Assembly (NCBI RefSeq): GCF_000518785.1
Contig: NZ_JAEG01000006.1
Coordinates: 124,001-188,000 of the forward strand
Origin: Paenirhizobium selenitireducens ATCC BAA-1503
GTDB lineage: Bacteria > Pseudomonadota > Alphaproteobacteria > Rhizobiales > Rhizobiaceae
DNA length: 64,000 nucleotides
Reading direction: 5' to 3'
Shown in pieces: positions 27,599-37,456 of the stretch. The first letter of the stretch is position 1, and every line of letters begins with the position of its first letter. The notes beneath the pieces are model-generated. The model did no database searches. It saw nothing but the letters and a program-made list of their open reading frames with translations, and was not told the origin of the DNA. A program made the translations under genes and the position numbers.

Positions 27599-27913
27599 GA
27601 TATTTGAACCTAACGCAATGGCAATTGAATGGGTCTGGTCCTCGCTACAGAGGTGGAGCCCCGCATGGCAAGGAAAAGCTGCGAGAAAGGCGGAAAATAT
27701 CCCATTTTTCTCATGATCAAGGTCGCGGGTTGAGGCGGCTGGCTCCCGCAGCCTGGCGGGCAGCGTCGGTTGCACCGCCAGAACAGAAGACTGGGCCGGC
27801 AAAAGGACGCCGAAGAGGATCAAAAGGCCCCGGCCCTCCCCTTGCCTTTCAGGCCATTCCCGTGAAGATTGCCCAATAGACAATCATCTTTTCAAGGGCG
27901 CTAGAAATTAGGC
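27599..27913. other. Divergent promoter region, no gene
   Basis: A 315-bp gap between TerC and the large sensor kinase. It presumably holds both promoters. No gene, riboswitch or known operator was recognised. Confidence 0.5.
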
Positions 27914-30900
27914 ATGGCCGCACGCCAACGCATCATTCCGGTCCGGCGCGAGTATAATCGCTGGGTCGCCAATCAGACGCTGGAAGACTATGCGCTGCGC
28001 TTCACCGCCAAGAGCGCCCGGCAGTTTTCCTCGAGCCGGATTTCGCAGACGGCGATCGGGGCGATCTCCTTTCTGGCGCTGGAGGCCATTGGCGGCACGA
28101 TCACGCTCTCCTACGGCACCACCAACGCCTTCTTCGCCATCATCGCCGCCGCCGTCCTGATGCTGCTCGTCGGCCTGCCGATCAGCCGTTACGCCATCCG
28201 CCACGGCGTCGACATCGACCTTCTGACCCGCGGCGCCGGCTTCGGCTATATCGGCTCGACGATCACCTCGCTGATCTATGCCAGCTTCACCTTCATGCTG
28301 TTCGCCATCGAGGCGTCGATCATGACCGGCGCGCTGGAACTCGCCTTCGGCATTCCGCTGTGGATCGGCTACATCATCTCGGCCATGGTGGTCATCCCGC
28401 TGGTCACCTACGGCGTGCGGCTGATCTCGAAATTCCAGCTTTGGACCCAGCCCTTCTGGATCGTCCTCAACATCCTGCCCTTCATCTTCATCGCCTTTTC
28501 CGACTGGGAGAAGATCGACCTCTGGCGCGCCTTCGCCGGCATCGGCCACTCCAATGCCGAGGCCGGAGGGGCAGCCCCCTTCGACCTGATCGAGTTCGGC
28601 GCCGCCTCCGCCGTCATCCTCGCGCTGATGCCGCAGATCGGCGAACAGGTCGACTTCCTGCGCTTCCTGCCGCCGGAGGGCGGGCGAAAGCTCCGCCATC
28701 GCTTTGCCGTGTTCCTCGCCGGCTCCGGCTGGGTCGTGCTCGGCGTACCGAAACTGCTCGCCGGTTCCTTCCTTGCCGTGCTCACGCTCTCTTCCGGCGT
28801 TCCCGCGCGCGAAGCGGCCGATCCGGCCCACATGTATCTCGCCGCCTTCGGCTACATGATCCCGAACGACACCGCGGCCATGCTGCTCATGGCGTGCTTC
28901 GTTGTGGTTTCGCAGCTCAAGATCAACGTGATGAACGCCTATGCCGGCTCGCTCGCCTGGTCGAACTTCTTCTCGCGGCTGACCCACAGCCATCCCGGCC
29001 GCGTCGTCTGGCTGGTGTTCAACGTGGCGATCGCCCTGCTGCTGATGGAACTCGGCATCTACCGGCTGCTCGAAGAAACGCTCGGCATCTTCTCGATCAT
29101 CGCCATGAGCTGGCTCTGCACGCTCTCGGCCGACCTTTTCATCAACAAGTCGCTCGGCCTCGCCCCGCCCGGCATCGAGTTCAAGCGTGCCCATCTCTAC
29201 GACATCAACCCGGTCGGTTGCGGCACGCTGGTGCTGTCCGCCGGCATCGCGCTCGCCGCCCATTTCGGCCTGTTCGGGCCGCTGATGGCCTCGCTCGCCA
29301 CCTATGTGACGCTGATCGCCTTCGTGATCTCGCCGCTGATCGCCTGGGGCACGAAGGGCAAGTACTATCTCGCCCGCAAGCCGCGCCACAGCTGGAAGAA
29401 CCTCACCTCGATCACCTGCTCGATCTGCGAACACCCGTTCGAGCCGGAGGACATGGCCTGGTGCCCGGCCTATGCCGCGCCGATCTGCTCGTTGTGCTGC
29501 TCGCTCGACAGCCGCTGCCACGACATGTGCAAGCCGCACGCCAAGCTCAACGCGCAGGCGACCTTCGTCGCCGCCCGCTTCCTGCCCGAACCGGCGCTGG
29601 CATGGCTCTCCACCCGCCTCGGCCGCTATGCGGTGACCGCGGTCGTCGCCGTATCGCTGATCGGCGCGATCCTCGCGCTCATCGCCCACCAGGTCTCCAC
29701 CGCCTCACCGGAAACGGCCGATGTCGTCAACCGCACGGTGCTGATCGTCTTCATCGTCTCCGCCGTGATCTCCGGCGTGGCCAGCTGGTTCTACGTGCTC
29801 GCCCATGACAGCCGGGTGGTGGCGGAAGAGGAATCCTCGCGCCAGAACACGCTGCTGCTCAAGGAGATCGCCGCTCATCGCAAGACCGATGCGGCGCTGC
29901 AGACGGCCAAGGAAACGGCGGAGGCCGCCAACCGGGCGAAGAGCCGCTATGTCGTCGGCCTCAGCCACGAGCTGCGCACGCCGCTCAACGCCGTCCTCGG
30001 CTATGCCCAGATCCTCGAGCGCGACGAGACGATCCCGCCCGCCCGCCAGTCGGCGATCAAGGTCATCCGCCGTTCCGCCGACCATCTCTCCGGACTGATC
30101 GACGGGCTGCTGGACATTTCCAAGATCGAGGCCGGTCGCCTGCAGGTCTTTTCCAACGAGCTGAACATCCAGGATTTCCTCGACCAGCTGGTGGATATGT
30201 TCGCCCCCCAGGCGGCGGCAAAGGGGTTGGTCTTCGAACATGAGCGCTCGCGCGCCCTGCCGCTCTATGTCCGCACCGACGAGAAGCGGCTGCGCCAGAT
30301 CCTCGTCAATCTCCTGTCGAACGCCATCAAGTTCACCGAGCGGGGCACGGTGCGCTTCGAGGTCGGCTATCGCAGCCAGGTGGCGACCTTCACCGTGTCC
30401 GACACCGGCGCCGGCATCGCGGAGAAGGACCTGAAGCGCATCTACGAGCCGTTCCAGCGCGGCGAGGCGGACAGTATCCGCCCCCGGCCGGGCCTCGGCC
30501 TCGGGCTGACCATCACCAAGCTCCTGACCAACACGCTCGGCGGCGAGATCTCGGTGGAAAGCGAGCGCGACAAGGGGTCGACCTTCAAGGTCCGGCTGAT
30601 GCTGTCGGCGATCGACCGCCCGAGTACAGCCCCTGCCCCCGAGCGCAAGATCGTTTCCTATACCGGCCCGCGCCGCACCATCGTCGTCGTCGACGACAAC
30701 GAGGACCATCGCGACCTGATGCGCGAGGTGTTGGGCCCGCTCGACTTCGTCGTGCTGACGGCGGCCGGCGGGCCGGAATGCCTGACGCTGATCGAGGGTG
30801 TCAGGCCCGACCTCTTCCTCGTCGACATCCAGATGCCCGGCATGAACGGCTGGCAGCTGGTCGAGAAGCTGCGCGACGCCGGCCAGACGGCGCCAATCAT

Positions 30901-31303
30901 CATGCTGTCGGCCAATATCGGCGACGCACCCGGTCCCGGCGGCGAGGGCCATGACGATGCGATCGCCAAGCCGGTCGACGTGCAGCGGCTGCGCGACAAG
31001 CTCGCCATGTATCTCGGCCTCGAGTGGATCTATGCCGACGAGCTGGCCGCCCTGCCTGCGCTAGTGACGGAGGCAGGGCGGCCACTCGCCTCGCCCGGCC
31101 CCGCCCACCTCGCCGAACTGTCGCGCCTGAGCGAAATCGGTTATGTGCGCGGCATCGAGGCCAAGCTTGCGGACCTGTCGAAAATCGAGGAGAACGGCGC
31201 CTTCGTCGACGCCTCGCGCGGTTTCGTCCAGGCCTTCGACCTGGCCGGCTTCGCCGCCTTCCTGAAGGATGTCGACCGCCGGGAGGAAAAGAGCCATGGC
31301 TGA
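27914..31303 (+). CDS. NCS1-type transporter fused to hybrid histidine kinase and receiver
   Basis: A 1129-residue membrane sensor. Residues 1-490 form a 12-segment nucleobase/cation symporter-1 (purine-cytosine permease-like) module, starting with RREYNRWVANQTLEDYALR. Residues 502-539 hold eight Cys plus a His (CSIC..WC..ICSLCC..C..CKPH), likely a metal site. Two more membrane segments follow (about 570-650), then the kinase with phosphoacceptor His685 in SHELRTPLNAVLGY, N-box LLSNAIKFTE, and G-boxes DTGAGI and GLGLGLTI. A receiver with Asp971 (LVDIQMPGMNGW) and a C-terminal Ala/Leu-rich segment of about 85 residues end the protein. The layout parallels CbrA and CrbS/MxtR, which carry an SLC5 transporter instead. 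Its stop overlaps the start of the response regulator. Confidence 0.9.
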   Translation: MAARQRIIPVRREYNRWVANQTLEDYALRFTAKSARQFSSSRISQTAIGAISFLALEAIGGTITLSYGTTNAFFAIIAAAVLMLLVGLPISRYAIRHGVDIDLLTRGAGFGYIGSTITSLIYASFTFMLFAIEASIMTGALELAFGIPLWIGYIISAMVVIPLVTYGVRLISKFQLWTQPFWIVLNILPFIFIAFSDWEKIDLWRAFAGIGHSNAEAGGAAPFDLIEFGAASAVILALMPQIGEQVDFLRFLPPEGGRKLRHRFAVFLAGSGWVVLGVPKLLAGSFLAVLTLSSGVPAREAADPAHMYLAAFGYMIPNDTAAMLLMACFVVVSQLKINVMNAYAGSLAWSNFFSRLTHSHPGRVVWLVFNVAIALLLMELGIYRLLEETLGIFSIIAMSWLCTLSADLFINKSLGLAPPGIEFKRAHLYDINPVGCGTLVLSAGIALAAHFGLFGPLMASLATYVTLIAFVISPLIAWGTKGKYYLARKPRHSWKNLTSITCSICEHPFEPEDMAWCPAYAAPICSLCCSLDSRCHDMCKPHAKLNAQATFVAARFLPEPALAWLSTRLGRYAVTAVVAVSLIGAILALIAHQVSTASPETADVVNRTVLIVFIVSAVISGVASWFYVLAHDSRVVAEEESSRQNTLLLKEIAAHRKTDAALQTAKETAEAANRAKSRYVVGLSHELRTPLNAVLGYAQILERDETIPPARQSAIKVIRRSADHLSGLIDGLLDISKIEAGRLQVFSNELNIQDFLDQLVDMFAPQAAAKGLVFEHERSRALPLYVRTDEKRLRQILVNLLSNAIKFTERGTVRFEVGYRSQVATFTVSDTGAGIAEKDLKRIYEPFQRGEADSIRPRPGLGLGLTITKLLTNTLGGEISVESERDKGSTFKVRLMLSAIDRPSTAPAPERKIVSYTGPRRTIVVVDDNEDHRDLMREVLGPLDFVVLTAAGGPECLTLIEGVRPDLFLVDIQMPGMNGWQLVEKLRDAGQTAPIIMLSANIGDAPGPGGEGHDDAIAKPVDVQRLRDKLAMYLGLEWIYADELAALPALVTEAGRPLASPGPAHLAELSRLSEIGYVRGIEAKLADLSKIEENGAFVDASRGFVQAFDLAGFAAFLKDVDRREEKSHG

Positions 31304-32219
31304 CGTTAACCGTCCGCGCGACATCGTGCTGCTCGTCGACGACAGCCCCGAGGCGCTCGGCTTCCTCACCGACGCGCTGGAGCAATCCGGCTTCTCCGTG
31401 CTGATCGCCACGTCGGGCCAGGTGGCGCTGTCGATCGTCGACAAGATCAGTCCCGATCTCATCCTGCTCGACGCCATGATGCCGGGAATGGACGGCTTCG
31501 AGACGTGCCGCAGGCTGAAAGCCGATCCGGTCGTCGCCCAGGTGCCGGTGATCTTCATGACCGGGCTGACCGAGACCGAGCATGTGGTCCACGCCCTCGA
31601 TTCAGGCGGGGTCGACTACCTCACCAAGCCGATCAATATCGATGAGCTGCGCGCCCGCATTCGTGTCCACCTGTCGAACGCCCGCTCGGCCCAGAGCGCC
31701 CGCGTCGCGCTCGATGCCGCCGGGCGCCATCTGCTGGCGGTCCGCGCCGACGGCACGATCCACTGGTCGACGCCCCAGGCCACACGGCTGGCCGACAGCG
31801 CCACGGGCAGCGCCAGCGGGCTCGACCTGGTTGCCGGCGCCATTGCCGGCTGGATGGCGCGGCGCGACGCGCTCGCCCACGGCGCAGAAACCGCCTTCTG
31901 CTTCACTCCTGCGGGCGGCACCGAGCTGCAACTCGGCTTCCTCGGCGGGCTCGGCCCGGACGAATACCTGTTCCGCCTGACGGTGGCCAACCGCAAGCAC
32001 GAGGACGAGATCCTGCGTGGCCAGTTCGGCCTGACGCAGCGCGAGGCCGAGGTGCTGCTGTGGATCGCCAAGGGCAAGGCGAACCGCGACATCGCCGATA
32101 TCCTGGGACTTTCAGCCCGCACGGTGAACAAGCATCTGGAACAGATCTACGTGAAGCTCGGCGTGGAAAACCGCGCCTCGGCGGCCGTCAAGGCGGCCCA
32201 TGTGCTGCATGTGGATTAG
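31296..32219 (+). CDS. LuxR-type (REC-HTH) response regulator
   Basis: A 307-residue response regulator. The receiver domain has Asp pair VDDS (14-17), phospho-Asp59 in LILLDAMMPGMDGF and Lys in YLTKP. A middle region of about 100 residues (125-225) has no clear domain. The C-terminal LuxR HTH is LTQREAEVLLWIAKGKANRD onward (about 245-305). The ATG at 31296 follows GGGAGG and overlaps the kinase gene by eight bases, so the two are a cognate pair. The arrangement equals CrbS/CrbR or MxtR/ErdR, whose target is acetyl-CoA synthetase; here an acyl-CoA synthetase gene is convergent just downstream. Confidence 0.9.
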   Translation: MADVNRPRDIVLLVDDSPEALGFLTDALEQSGFSVLIATSGQVALSIVDKISPDLILLDAMMPGMDGFETCRRLKADPVVAQVPVIFMTGLTETEHVVHALDSGGVDYLTKPINIDELRARIRVHLSNARSAQSARVALDAAGRHLLAVRADGTIHWSTPQATRLADSATGSASGLDLVAGAIAGWMARRDALAHGAETAFCFTPAGGTELQLGFLGGLGPDEYLFRLTVANRKHEDEILRGQFGLTQREAEVLLWIAKGKANRDIADILGLSARTVNKHLEQIYVKLGVENRASAAVKAAHVLHVD

Positions 32220-32244
32220 GGGCGCACATCTGAGCGCAACCGAG

Positions 32245-32377
32245 GCCCCCTCTGGCCTGCCGGCCATCTCCCCCACAAGGGGGGAGAAGACTCGCGGCGC
32301 CGCTCTGCCTGCATGAGACGATGGCGCCGGGGCATCAAAGCCCCTCCCCCTTGTGCGGAGGGGTTGGGGAGGGGTTT
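32245..32377. repeat. RIME-like unit and second hairpin at convergent gene ends
   Basis: GCCCCCTCTGGCCTGCCGGC..AAGGGGGGAGA (32245-32287) is a variant of the 46-base unit; CCCCTCCCCC..GGGGAGGGG (about 32341-32377) adds a second hairpin. They lie between the response regulator and the acyl-CoA synthetase and may end both transcripts. Confidence 0.7.
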
Positions 32378-32385
32378 CTTACCCC

Positions 32386-34032
32386 CTAAAGCGCCTTGGC
32401 CTTCTCGCGCAGCACGTATTTCTGGATCTTGCCGGTCGAGGTCTTCGGCAGCGGCCCGAACACCACCGTCTTCGGCGCCTTGAAATGCGCCATGTTGGCG
32501 CGGCAGAACGCGATCAGTTCCTGTTCGGTCACCGTCGCGCCGGGTTTGAGCCCGACGAAGGCGCAAGGCGTTTCGCCCCACTTCTCGTCCGGCCTAGCCA
32601 CGATCGCCGCCTCCATGACGGCCGGGTGGCGGTAGAGTACCCCTTCGACCTCGATCGACGAAATATTCTCGCCGCCGGAAATGATGATGTCCTTGGAACG
32701 GTCCTTGATCTCGATATAGCCGTCGGCGTGGCAGACCGCGAGATCGCCCGAGTGGAACCAGCCGCCGGCAAAGGCCTTGGCCGAGGAGGACGGGTTCTTC
32801 AGGTAGCCGCGCATGACGTTGTTGCCGCGGAAGAAGATCTCGCCCATCGTCTCGCCGTCGCTCGGCACCGGCTCCAGGGTCTCCGGGTCCGCGACCATCA
32901 GCCCGTCGAGCACCGAATAGCGCACGCCCTGACGGGCCTTGAGCCGGGCCTTCTCCGAAATGTCGAGTTCGTTCCACTCGTCATGCCAGGCGCAGACCAC
33001 GGCCGGGCCATAGGTCTCGGTGAGGCCATAGGCGTGGGTCACATCGAAGCCCAGTTCCTCCATCGACTGGATGACGGCCGCCGGAGGGGCCGCACCCGCC
33101 GTCATCACGCTGACCTTGTGATCGATGCCGGCCTTCATTTCGTCCGGCGCGTGGGCGATCAGGTTCAGCACGATCGGCGCGCCGCAGAAATGCGTCACCT
33201 GCTCGCTCTTGATCAGTTCGTAGATCGGCTCGACGCGCACCGCGCGCAGGCACACGGAGGTGCCGGCCGCAGCCGCGATCGTCCAGGGGAAGCACCAGCC
33301 GTTGCAGTGGAACATCGGCAGGGTCCACAGATAGACCGGGTGGTTGGCCATGTTCCAGGTGAGGATATTGCCGATGGCGTTGAGGTAGGCGCCGCGGTGA
33401 TGGTAGACGACGCCCTTCGGATCACCGGTCGTGCCCGACGTGTAGTTGAGGCTGATCGCATCCCATTCGTCGGCAGGCCGTTCCCAGCGGAAATCGGCAT
33501 TGCCCTCCGCCAGCAGCTCGTCATAGGTGGTGGCCCCCACGCGGTGGCCGCCCTCGAAGCTCGGGTCGAGAATGTCGATAACCTCGATCGGCCGCCCGGC
33601 AATGTGCACGGCGCGCTCGGCGACATCGGCAAATTCCGGATCGACGATGAGCATCCGCGCTTCGCCGTGATTGAGGATGAAGGCGATGGCCTCCGCGTCG
33701 AGACGCGTATTGATCGCATTGAGCACGGCGCCGACCATGGGCACGGCGAAATGGCATTCGAATATCTCGGGAATGTTGGCGCAGATCACGGCAACCGTGT
33801 CGCCCTTGCCGATACCCCGCCCGGAGAGCGCACTGGCCAGCCGGCGGACCCGATCATAGGTCTGCGCCCAGTTGCGGCGGACATCGCCGTAGACGACGGC
33901 GGTACGGCCCGGATAGACGGACGCGGCACGTTCGATGAAGCTGAGCGGCGTCATCTGCGAAAAGTTCGCGGCGTTCTTGTCGAGTTCGCGATCGTAGATC
34001 CCGTCGCCGGGCGCCACTGCTGAAATCTGCAT
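32386..34032 (-). CDS. Acyl-CoA synthetase (AMP-binding enzyme)
   Basis: A 548-residue adenylate-forming ligase that activates a carboxylic acid to its CoA thioester through an acyl-AMP. The P-loop is YTSGTTGDPKGVVYHH (about 185-200), followed by AYGLTETYGPAV (about 328-339), the GWFHSGDLAV hinge region (about 424-433) and the C-terminal KDIIISGGENISSIEVE (about 446-462). It resembles medium-chain and 3-methylmercaptopropionyl-CoA ligases rather than acetyl-CoA synthetase (which is about 650 residues). Start ATG at 34032 with GGGAGG upstream. It is convergent with the two-component pair and is a plausible target of it. Confidence 0.9.
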   Translation of the reverse strand: MQISAVAPGDGIYDRELDKNAANFSQMTPLSFIERAASVYPGRTAVVYGDVRRNWAQTYDRVRRLASALSGRGIGKGDTVAVICANIPEIFECHFAVPMVGAVLNAINTRLDAEAIAFILNHGEARMLIVDPEFADVAERAVHIAGRPIEVIDILDPSFEGGHRVGATTYDELLAEGNADFRWERPADEWDAISLNYTSGTTGDPKGVVYHHRGAYLNAIGNILTWNMANHPVYLWTLPMFHCNGWCFPWTIAAAAGTSVCLRAVRVEPIYELIKSEQVTHFCGAPIVLNLIAHAPDEMKAGIDHKVSVMTAGAAPPAAVIQSMEELGFDVTHAYGLTETYGPAVVCAWHDEWNELDISEKARLKARQGVRYSVLDGLMVADPETLEPVPSDGETMGEIFFRGNNVMRGYLKNPSSSAKAFAGGWFHSGDLAVCHADGYIEIKDRSKDIIISGGENISSIEVEGVLYRHPAVMEAAIVARPDEKWGETPCAFVGLKPGATVTEQELIAFCRANMAHFKAPKTVVFGPLPKTSTGKIQKYVLREKAKAL

Positions 34033-34145
34033 GCTGGTCGAGCCTCCCACTCCATTCGAGGTGGGCAGTATTACCCAAACCGCGGCCACCGCAATCCTAA
34101 TATTCGCGGAATGCGACCAAGGATGAAGGTGCCGCGGGATTGGCC

Positions 34146-34181
34146 AAGAAAACAGATGGCCCGGCGCAAGGCCGGGCCATC
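34146..34181 (-). terminator. Terminator of branched-chain amino-acid operon
   Basis: On the minus strand GATGGCCCGGC-CTTGC-GCCGGGCCATC then TGTTTTC; a perfect 11-bp stem 43 bases after the binding-protein stop. Confidence 0.92.
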
Positions 34182-34224
34182 CGATGCAGGTCATACGCTC
34201 AGGCCGAAAGCTCGGCCGACGCGA

Positions 34225-35343
34225 TTACTTGTTCTGCAGGTAGGTGTACTTGCCGTCGGCACCCTTCTGCCAGGTGTACATGACGTAGTCCGGACGGGTG
34301 ATGTCGCCCTTGGCGTCGAAGCCGAGTTCGCCGATAACGGTCGTGTACGGACCCTTTTCCTTCAGCGCTGCAGCAACAGCTTCAGCATCGTTCGAGCCGG
34401 CCTTCTTGGCAGCTTCGGCGATGACCTGGAGAGCTGCGTAGGAGTACAGCGTGTAGGCTTCCGGTTCGAAGCCGGCGTCGCGGAACTTCTTGACGGCTTC
34501 AGCAGCGTTCGGGTTCAGGCGCGGATCCGGCGGGAAGGTCATCAGGGTGCCGTTGACTGCGTCGCCAGCGATCGAAGCAAGTTCGTTCGAGGTGATGCCG
34601 TCGCCCGACATCAGGACAGCCTTGAGGCCGCCGTCAGCCATCTGACGCATGATGAGACCGGCTTCGGTGTGCAGACCGCCGAAGTAAACGAGCGTTACGC
34701 CGGCTTCCTTCATCTTGGAGATCAGAGCCGAGTAGTCCTTGTCGCCGGCGGTGATGCCTTCGTACATGACTTCGGTGATGCCGAGGCCGTTCATGGCCTT
34801 CTTGGTTTCGTCGGCAAGGCCCTGGCCGTACGGGGTCTTGTCGTGAACGACGGCAACCTTGCCGTCCTTGAAGTTGTCGGCGATGTACTTGCCGGCAACA
34901 GCGCCCTGCTGGTCGTCACGACCGCAGACGCGGAAGGTGTTCCACATGCCGCGCTCGGTGAAGACCGGGTTGGTTGCAGCCGGGGTGACTTCGAGGATGC
35001 CGTTTTCGGCGTAGACTTCCGAAGCCGGGATCGAAACGCCCGAGTTGAAGTGACCGACAACGAACTTGACGCCGTCAGCTGCGAACTTGTTGGCAACCGA
35101 AACGCCCTGCTTGGCGTCGGATACGTCGTCGCCGAGGACGATCTTGACCTGTTCGCCGTTGATGCCGCCAGCTGCGTTGATGTCGGCAGCAGCCTGTTCA
35201 GCACCCTTCTGGAGCTGTGCGCCGAAAGCGGCGTTCGGACCGGTCATCGGGCCGCCGACGCCGACCAGAAGGTCAGCCCAAGCGGTACCGCTGAAGGCAA
35301 CCATTGCCGTCAGCGCCACGGCCGAAAGAAGAGACTTCTTCAT
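34225..35343 (-). CDS. Branched-chain amino-acid ABC binding protein (LivJ/BraC-like)
   Basis: A 372-residue periplasmic binding protein with signal peptide ([19 protein letters not shown]). Type I fold with [18 protein letters not shown] (about 28-45) and [19 protein letters not shown] (about 95-113; the HFNSG segment binds the amino-acid group). A disulfide-type Cys is in [11 protein letters not shown]. Start ATG with GGGAG upstream. Codon use is strongly biased (many GCC, AAG, GTT), consistent with high expression. It is the last gene of the liv cluster and has a strong terminator; 139 bp separate it from DUF6867, so it may also have its own promoter. Confidence 0.93.
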   Translation of the reverse strand: MKKSLLSAVALTAMVAFSGTAWADLLVGVGGPMTGPNAAFGAQLQKGAEQAAADINAAGGINGEQVKIVLGDDVSDAKQGVSVANKFAADGVKFVVGHFNSGVSIPASEVYAENGILEVTPAATNPVFTERGMWNTFRVCGRDDQQGAVAGKYIADNFKDGKVAVVHDKTPYGQGLADETKKAMNGLGITEVMYEGITAGDKDYSALISKMKEAGVTLVYFGGLHTEAGLIMRQMADGGLKAVLMSGDGITSNELASIAGDAVNGTLMTFPPDPRLNPNAAEAVKKFRDAGFEPEAYTLYSYAALQVIAEAAKKAGSNDAEAVAAALKEKGPYTTVIGELGFDAKGDITRPDYVMYTWQKGADGKYTYLQNK

Positions 35344-35482
35344 TTTGTTACTCCCAATTTTTTAGGCGGGTTAGGTTTCGAAACCCTGCGCAATACCCAC
35401 CATGACTGCGCCGGAAAAGCTGTTCCACTCTTATGAAAGCTCACGCTCTTCTCGCCCATGTGAGACAAGAAAAACGCGGCTG

Positions 35483-35836
35483 TCAATCTTTCTTCTTCCA
35501 AGAGAAGGCCGAGGTCTTCTCATAAAGCCAATAGTAGTTATCGGCCATCTGCGTGGTCCGCCGCGTCCGGAAGCCGGCCGTGGAAAACACAAGCAAAATC
35601 AAAACGTCAATCCCGTAAAGCAGCGGGCTGAGCATAGGTCCCTGGAACAGCGCGTAGTGCAGAAAACGCATCACGACGCCGAGCAGCAGGGTGTAGACGA
35701 GAACCGTCGAATAGCCCTGCCAGCCCTCGGCCGTCGCCTTGCCGGCCCGCCATGCGGTCCAGAAGCCGAGGAGAAGAACCAGGAAGCGCAAAACGTAGCG
35801 GACGCCGGTATCGCTTTCGAAAAACAAGCCTTGCAT
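35483..35836 (-). CDS. Small membrane protein in liv operon (DUF6867-like)
   Basis: A 117-residue protein with three predicted membrane segments (about 14-32, 43-63, 70-88). Its position between livF and the binding-protein gene is shared by many rhizobia. The name DUF6867 is given from memory of the family and is tentative. Function unknown; it could assist the transporter. Confidence 0.65.
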   Translation of the reverse strand: MQGLFFESDTGVRYVLRFLVLLLGFWTAWRAGKATAEGWQGYSTVLVYTLLLGVVMRFLHYALFQGPMLSPLLYGIDVLILLVFSTAGFRTRRTTQMADNYYWLYEKTSAFSWKKKD

Positions 35837-35855
35837 ATCTATTCTCCCTGCCCGC

Positions 35856-36584
35856 TCAGTGGTGGCCGCCTTCGAGATAGGCTGCCCGGACCTGCGGATC
35901 GGCGAGCAGTTCCTTGCCGGTTCCGCTCATGGTGACCTTGCCGTTGACCATGACATAGGCACGGTCGGAGAGTTTCAGCGCCGCGAAGGCGTTCTGCTCG
36001 ACGAGGAAGACGGTCAGCCCCTCTTCCTTGTTGAGCTTCTTGATCGCCTCGAAGATGCCCTTGACGATCAGCGGCGCAAGACCGAGCGACGGCTCGTCGA
36101 GCAAAAGCAGCTTCGGACGGGCCATCAGCGCGCGGCCTATCGACAGCATCTGCTGTTCGCCGCCCGAAAGCGTGCCGCCACGCTGGCTCTGACGCTCCTT
36201 CAGACGGGGAAACAGCGTGAAGATCTTCTCCACGTCCTCGTTGAAGTGCTTCAGATTGTCGAGGCCGGCGCCCATCTGCAGGTTTTCCAGCACGGTCATG
36301 CGCGGGAAGATGCGACGGCCTTCCGGCGACTGGGCGATGCGGCGGCGGGCGATCAGATGGGTCGGCATCTTGGTGATGTCGGTCCCGTCGAAGGTGATCG
36401 TGCCGGTGCGGGCCTGCGGGCTGCCGCAGATGGTCATCATCAGCGTCGACTTGCCGGCGCCGTTGGCGCCGATCAGGCTGACGATTTCGCCCTGGCGGAC
36501 TTCGACATCGACCCCGCTGAGCGCGCGGATATTGCCGTAATAGGTCTCGACGCCCTGTACTTTGAGAAGCGGTTCAGCAGACAT
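35856..36584 (-). CDS. livF: Branched-chain amino-acid ABC ATPase LivF
   Basis: A 242-residue ATPase. Walker A GANGAGKSTLM (about 38-48), signature LSGGEQQMLSIGRALMARP (about 139-157), Walker B LLLLDEPSLGLAPLI (about 159-173) and switch FLVEQNAF. The ATG overlaps the livG stop by one base (TGATG). Confidence 0.95.
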   Translation of the reverse strand: MSAEPLLKVQGVETYYGNIRALSGVDVEVRQGEIVSLIGANGAGKSTLMMTICGSPQARTGTITFDGTDITKMPTHLIARRRIAQSPEGRRIFPRMTVLENLQMGAGLDNLKHFNEDVEKIFTLFPRLKERQSQRGGTLSGGEQQMLSIGRALMARPKLLLLDEPSLGLAPLIVKGIFEAIKKLNKEEGLTVFLVEQNAFAALKLSDRAYVMVNGKVTMSGTGKELLADPQVRAAYLEGGHH

Positions 36585-37456
36585 CAGACCTGTCCTCCCG
36601 CAACGGCTTCGACCTCTGAGATCGCTTCATCCAATTCTTCATCCTCGACACCCAGATAGGCCGCGATGACCTTCGGGTCGTTCTTCACATGATCCGGCGT
36701 GCCGTCGGAGATCTTCTGCCCGTATTCGAGCACCACGACGTGGTCGGAGATTTCCATGACCACCGACATGTCGTGCTCGATCAGCAGCACCGAGGTGCCT
36801 TCGTCGCGGATGCTGCGCAACAGGGCGTTGAGCGTCAGCGACTCTTTCGGATTGAGACCGGCAGCCGGTTCGTCGAGGCAGAGCAGTTCGGGCTCCGTGC
36901 ACATGGCGCGGGCGATTTCCAGACGGCGCTGGGCGCCGTAGGGCAGGTCGCCGGCCGGATCGTCGGCGCGTTCCATCAGGTCGGCCTTGTCGAGCCAGTA
37001 CTTGGCCTTCTCGATTGCCGCCGCCGCCGCCCGCTTGTAGGCGGGAAGGCCGAGCAGGCCGAGAACCGTGTAGCCCGACGCCCGCATCAGGGCGTTGTGC
37101 TGGGCGACCAGAAGGTTCTCCAGAACGGTCAGACCCGAGAAGAGCCGGATATTCTGGAAGGTACGGGCGACCTTCGCCTTCTTGGTGATCTCGAAGTCGG
37201 GCAGACGCTCGAGCAGAAACTCGGGCCCCGCCTTCTGGCGCAGCGTGATCATTCCCATCGTCGGCTTGTAGAAGCCGGTGATGCAGTTGAACACGGTCGT
37301 CTTGCCGGCGCCGTTCGGTCCGATCAGCGCGGTGATCTCACCGCGCCTGGCTTCGAAGGAGAAGTCGTTGATGGCCATCAGGCCGCCGAACTTCATCGAC
37401 AGGTGTTCGACCTTGAGAAGGGTGTCGTTGGTCATCGTGTTCGTTCCGGAAGTCAT
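36584..37456 (-). CDS. livG: Branched-chain amino-acid ABC ATPase LivG
   Basis: A 290-residue ATPase. Walker [19 protein letters not shown] (about 42-59), the LivG-specific [19 protein letters not shown] (about 92-110), signature [15 protein letters not shown] (about 173-187) and Walker [16 protein letters not shown]. The start at 37456 overlaps the livM stop as TGATG; a second ATG seven codons later (37435) is equally plausible. The C-terminus has an acidic extension ([15 protein letters not shown]). Confidence 0.94.
   Translation of the reverse strand: MTSGTNTMTNDTLLKVEHLSMKFGGLMAINDFSFEARRGEITALIGPNGAGKTTVFNCITGFYKPTMGMITLRQKAGPEFLLERLPDFEITKKAKVARTFQNIRLFSGLTVLENLLVAQHNALMRASGYTVLGLLGLPAYKRAAAAAIEKAKYWLDKADLMERADDPAGDLPYGAQRRLEIARAMCTEPELLCLDEPAAGLNPKESLTLNALLRSIRDEGTSVLLIEHDMSVVMEISDHVVVLEYGQKISDGTPDHVKNDPKVIAAYLGVEDEELDEAISEVEAVAGGQV

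Noticed and set aside
26963-27883. N-terminally extended TerC protein
   Set aside because: The extra 95 residues lack membrane segments or similarity; the family start is at 27598.
27599-27913. Manganese (yybP-ykoY) riboswitch upstream of TerC gene
   Set aside because: The conserved GGGGAGUA and CCUAC-type loop sequences of this riboswitch could not be found in the leader.
27908-30952. Two long minus-strand open frames across the sensor kinase gene
   Set aside because: They are rich in Arg/Asp/Gly repeats, typical of antisense frames in GC-rich genes, and the plus strand encodes a clear transporter-kinase.
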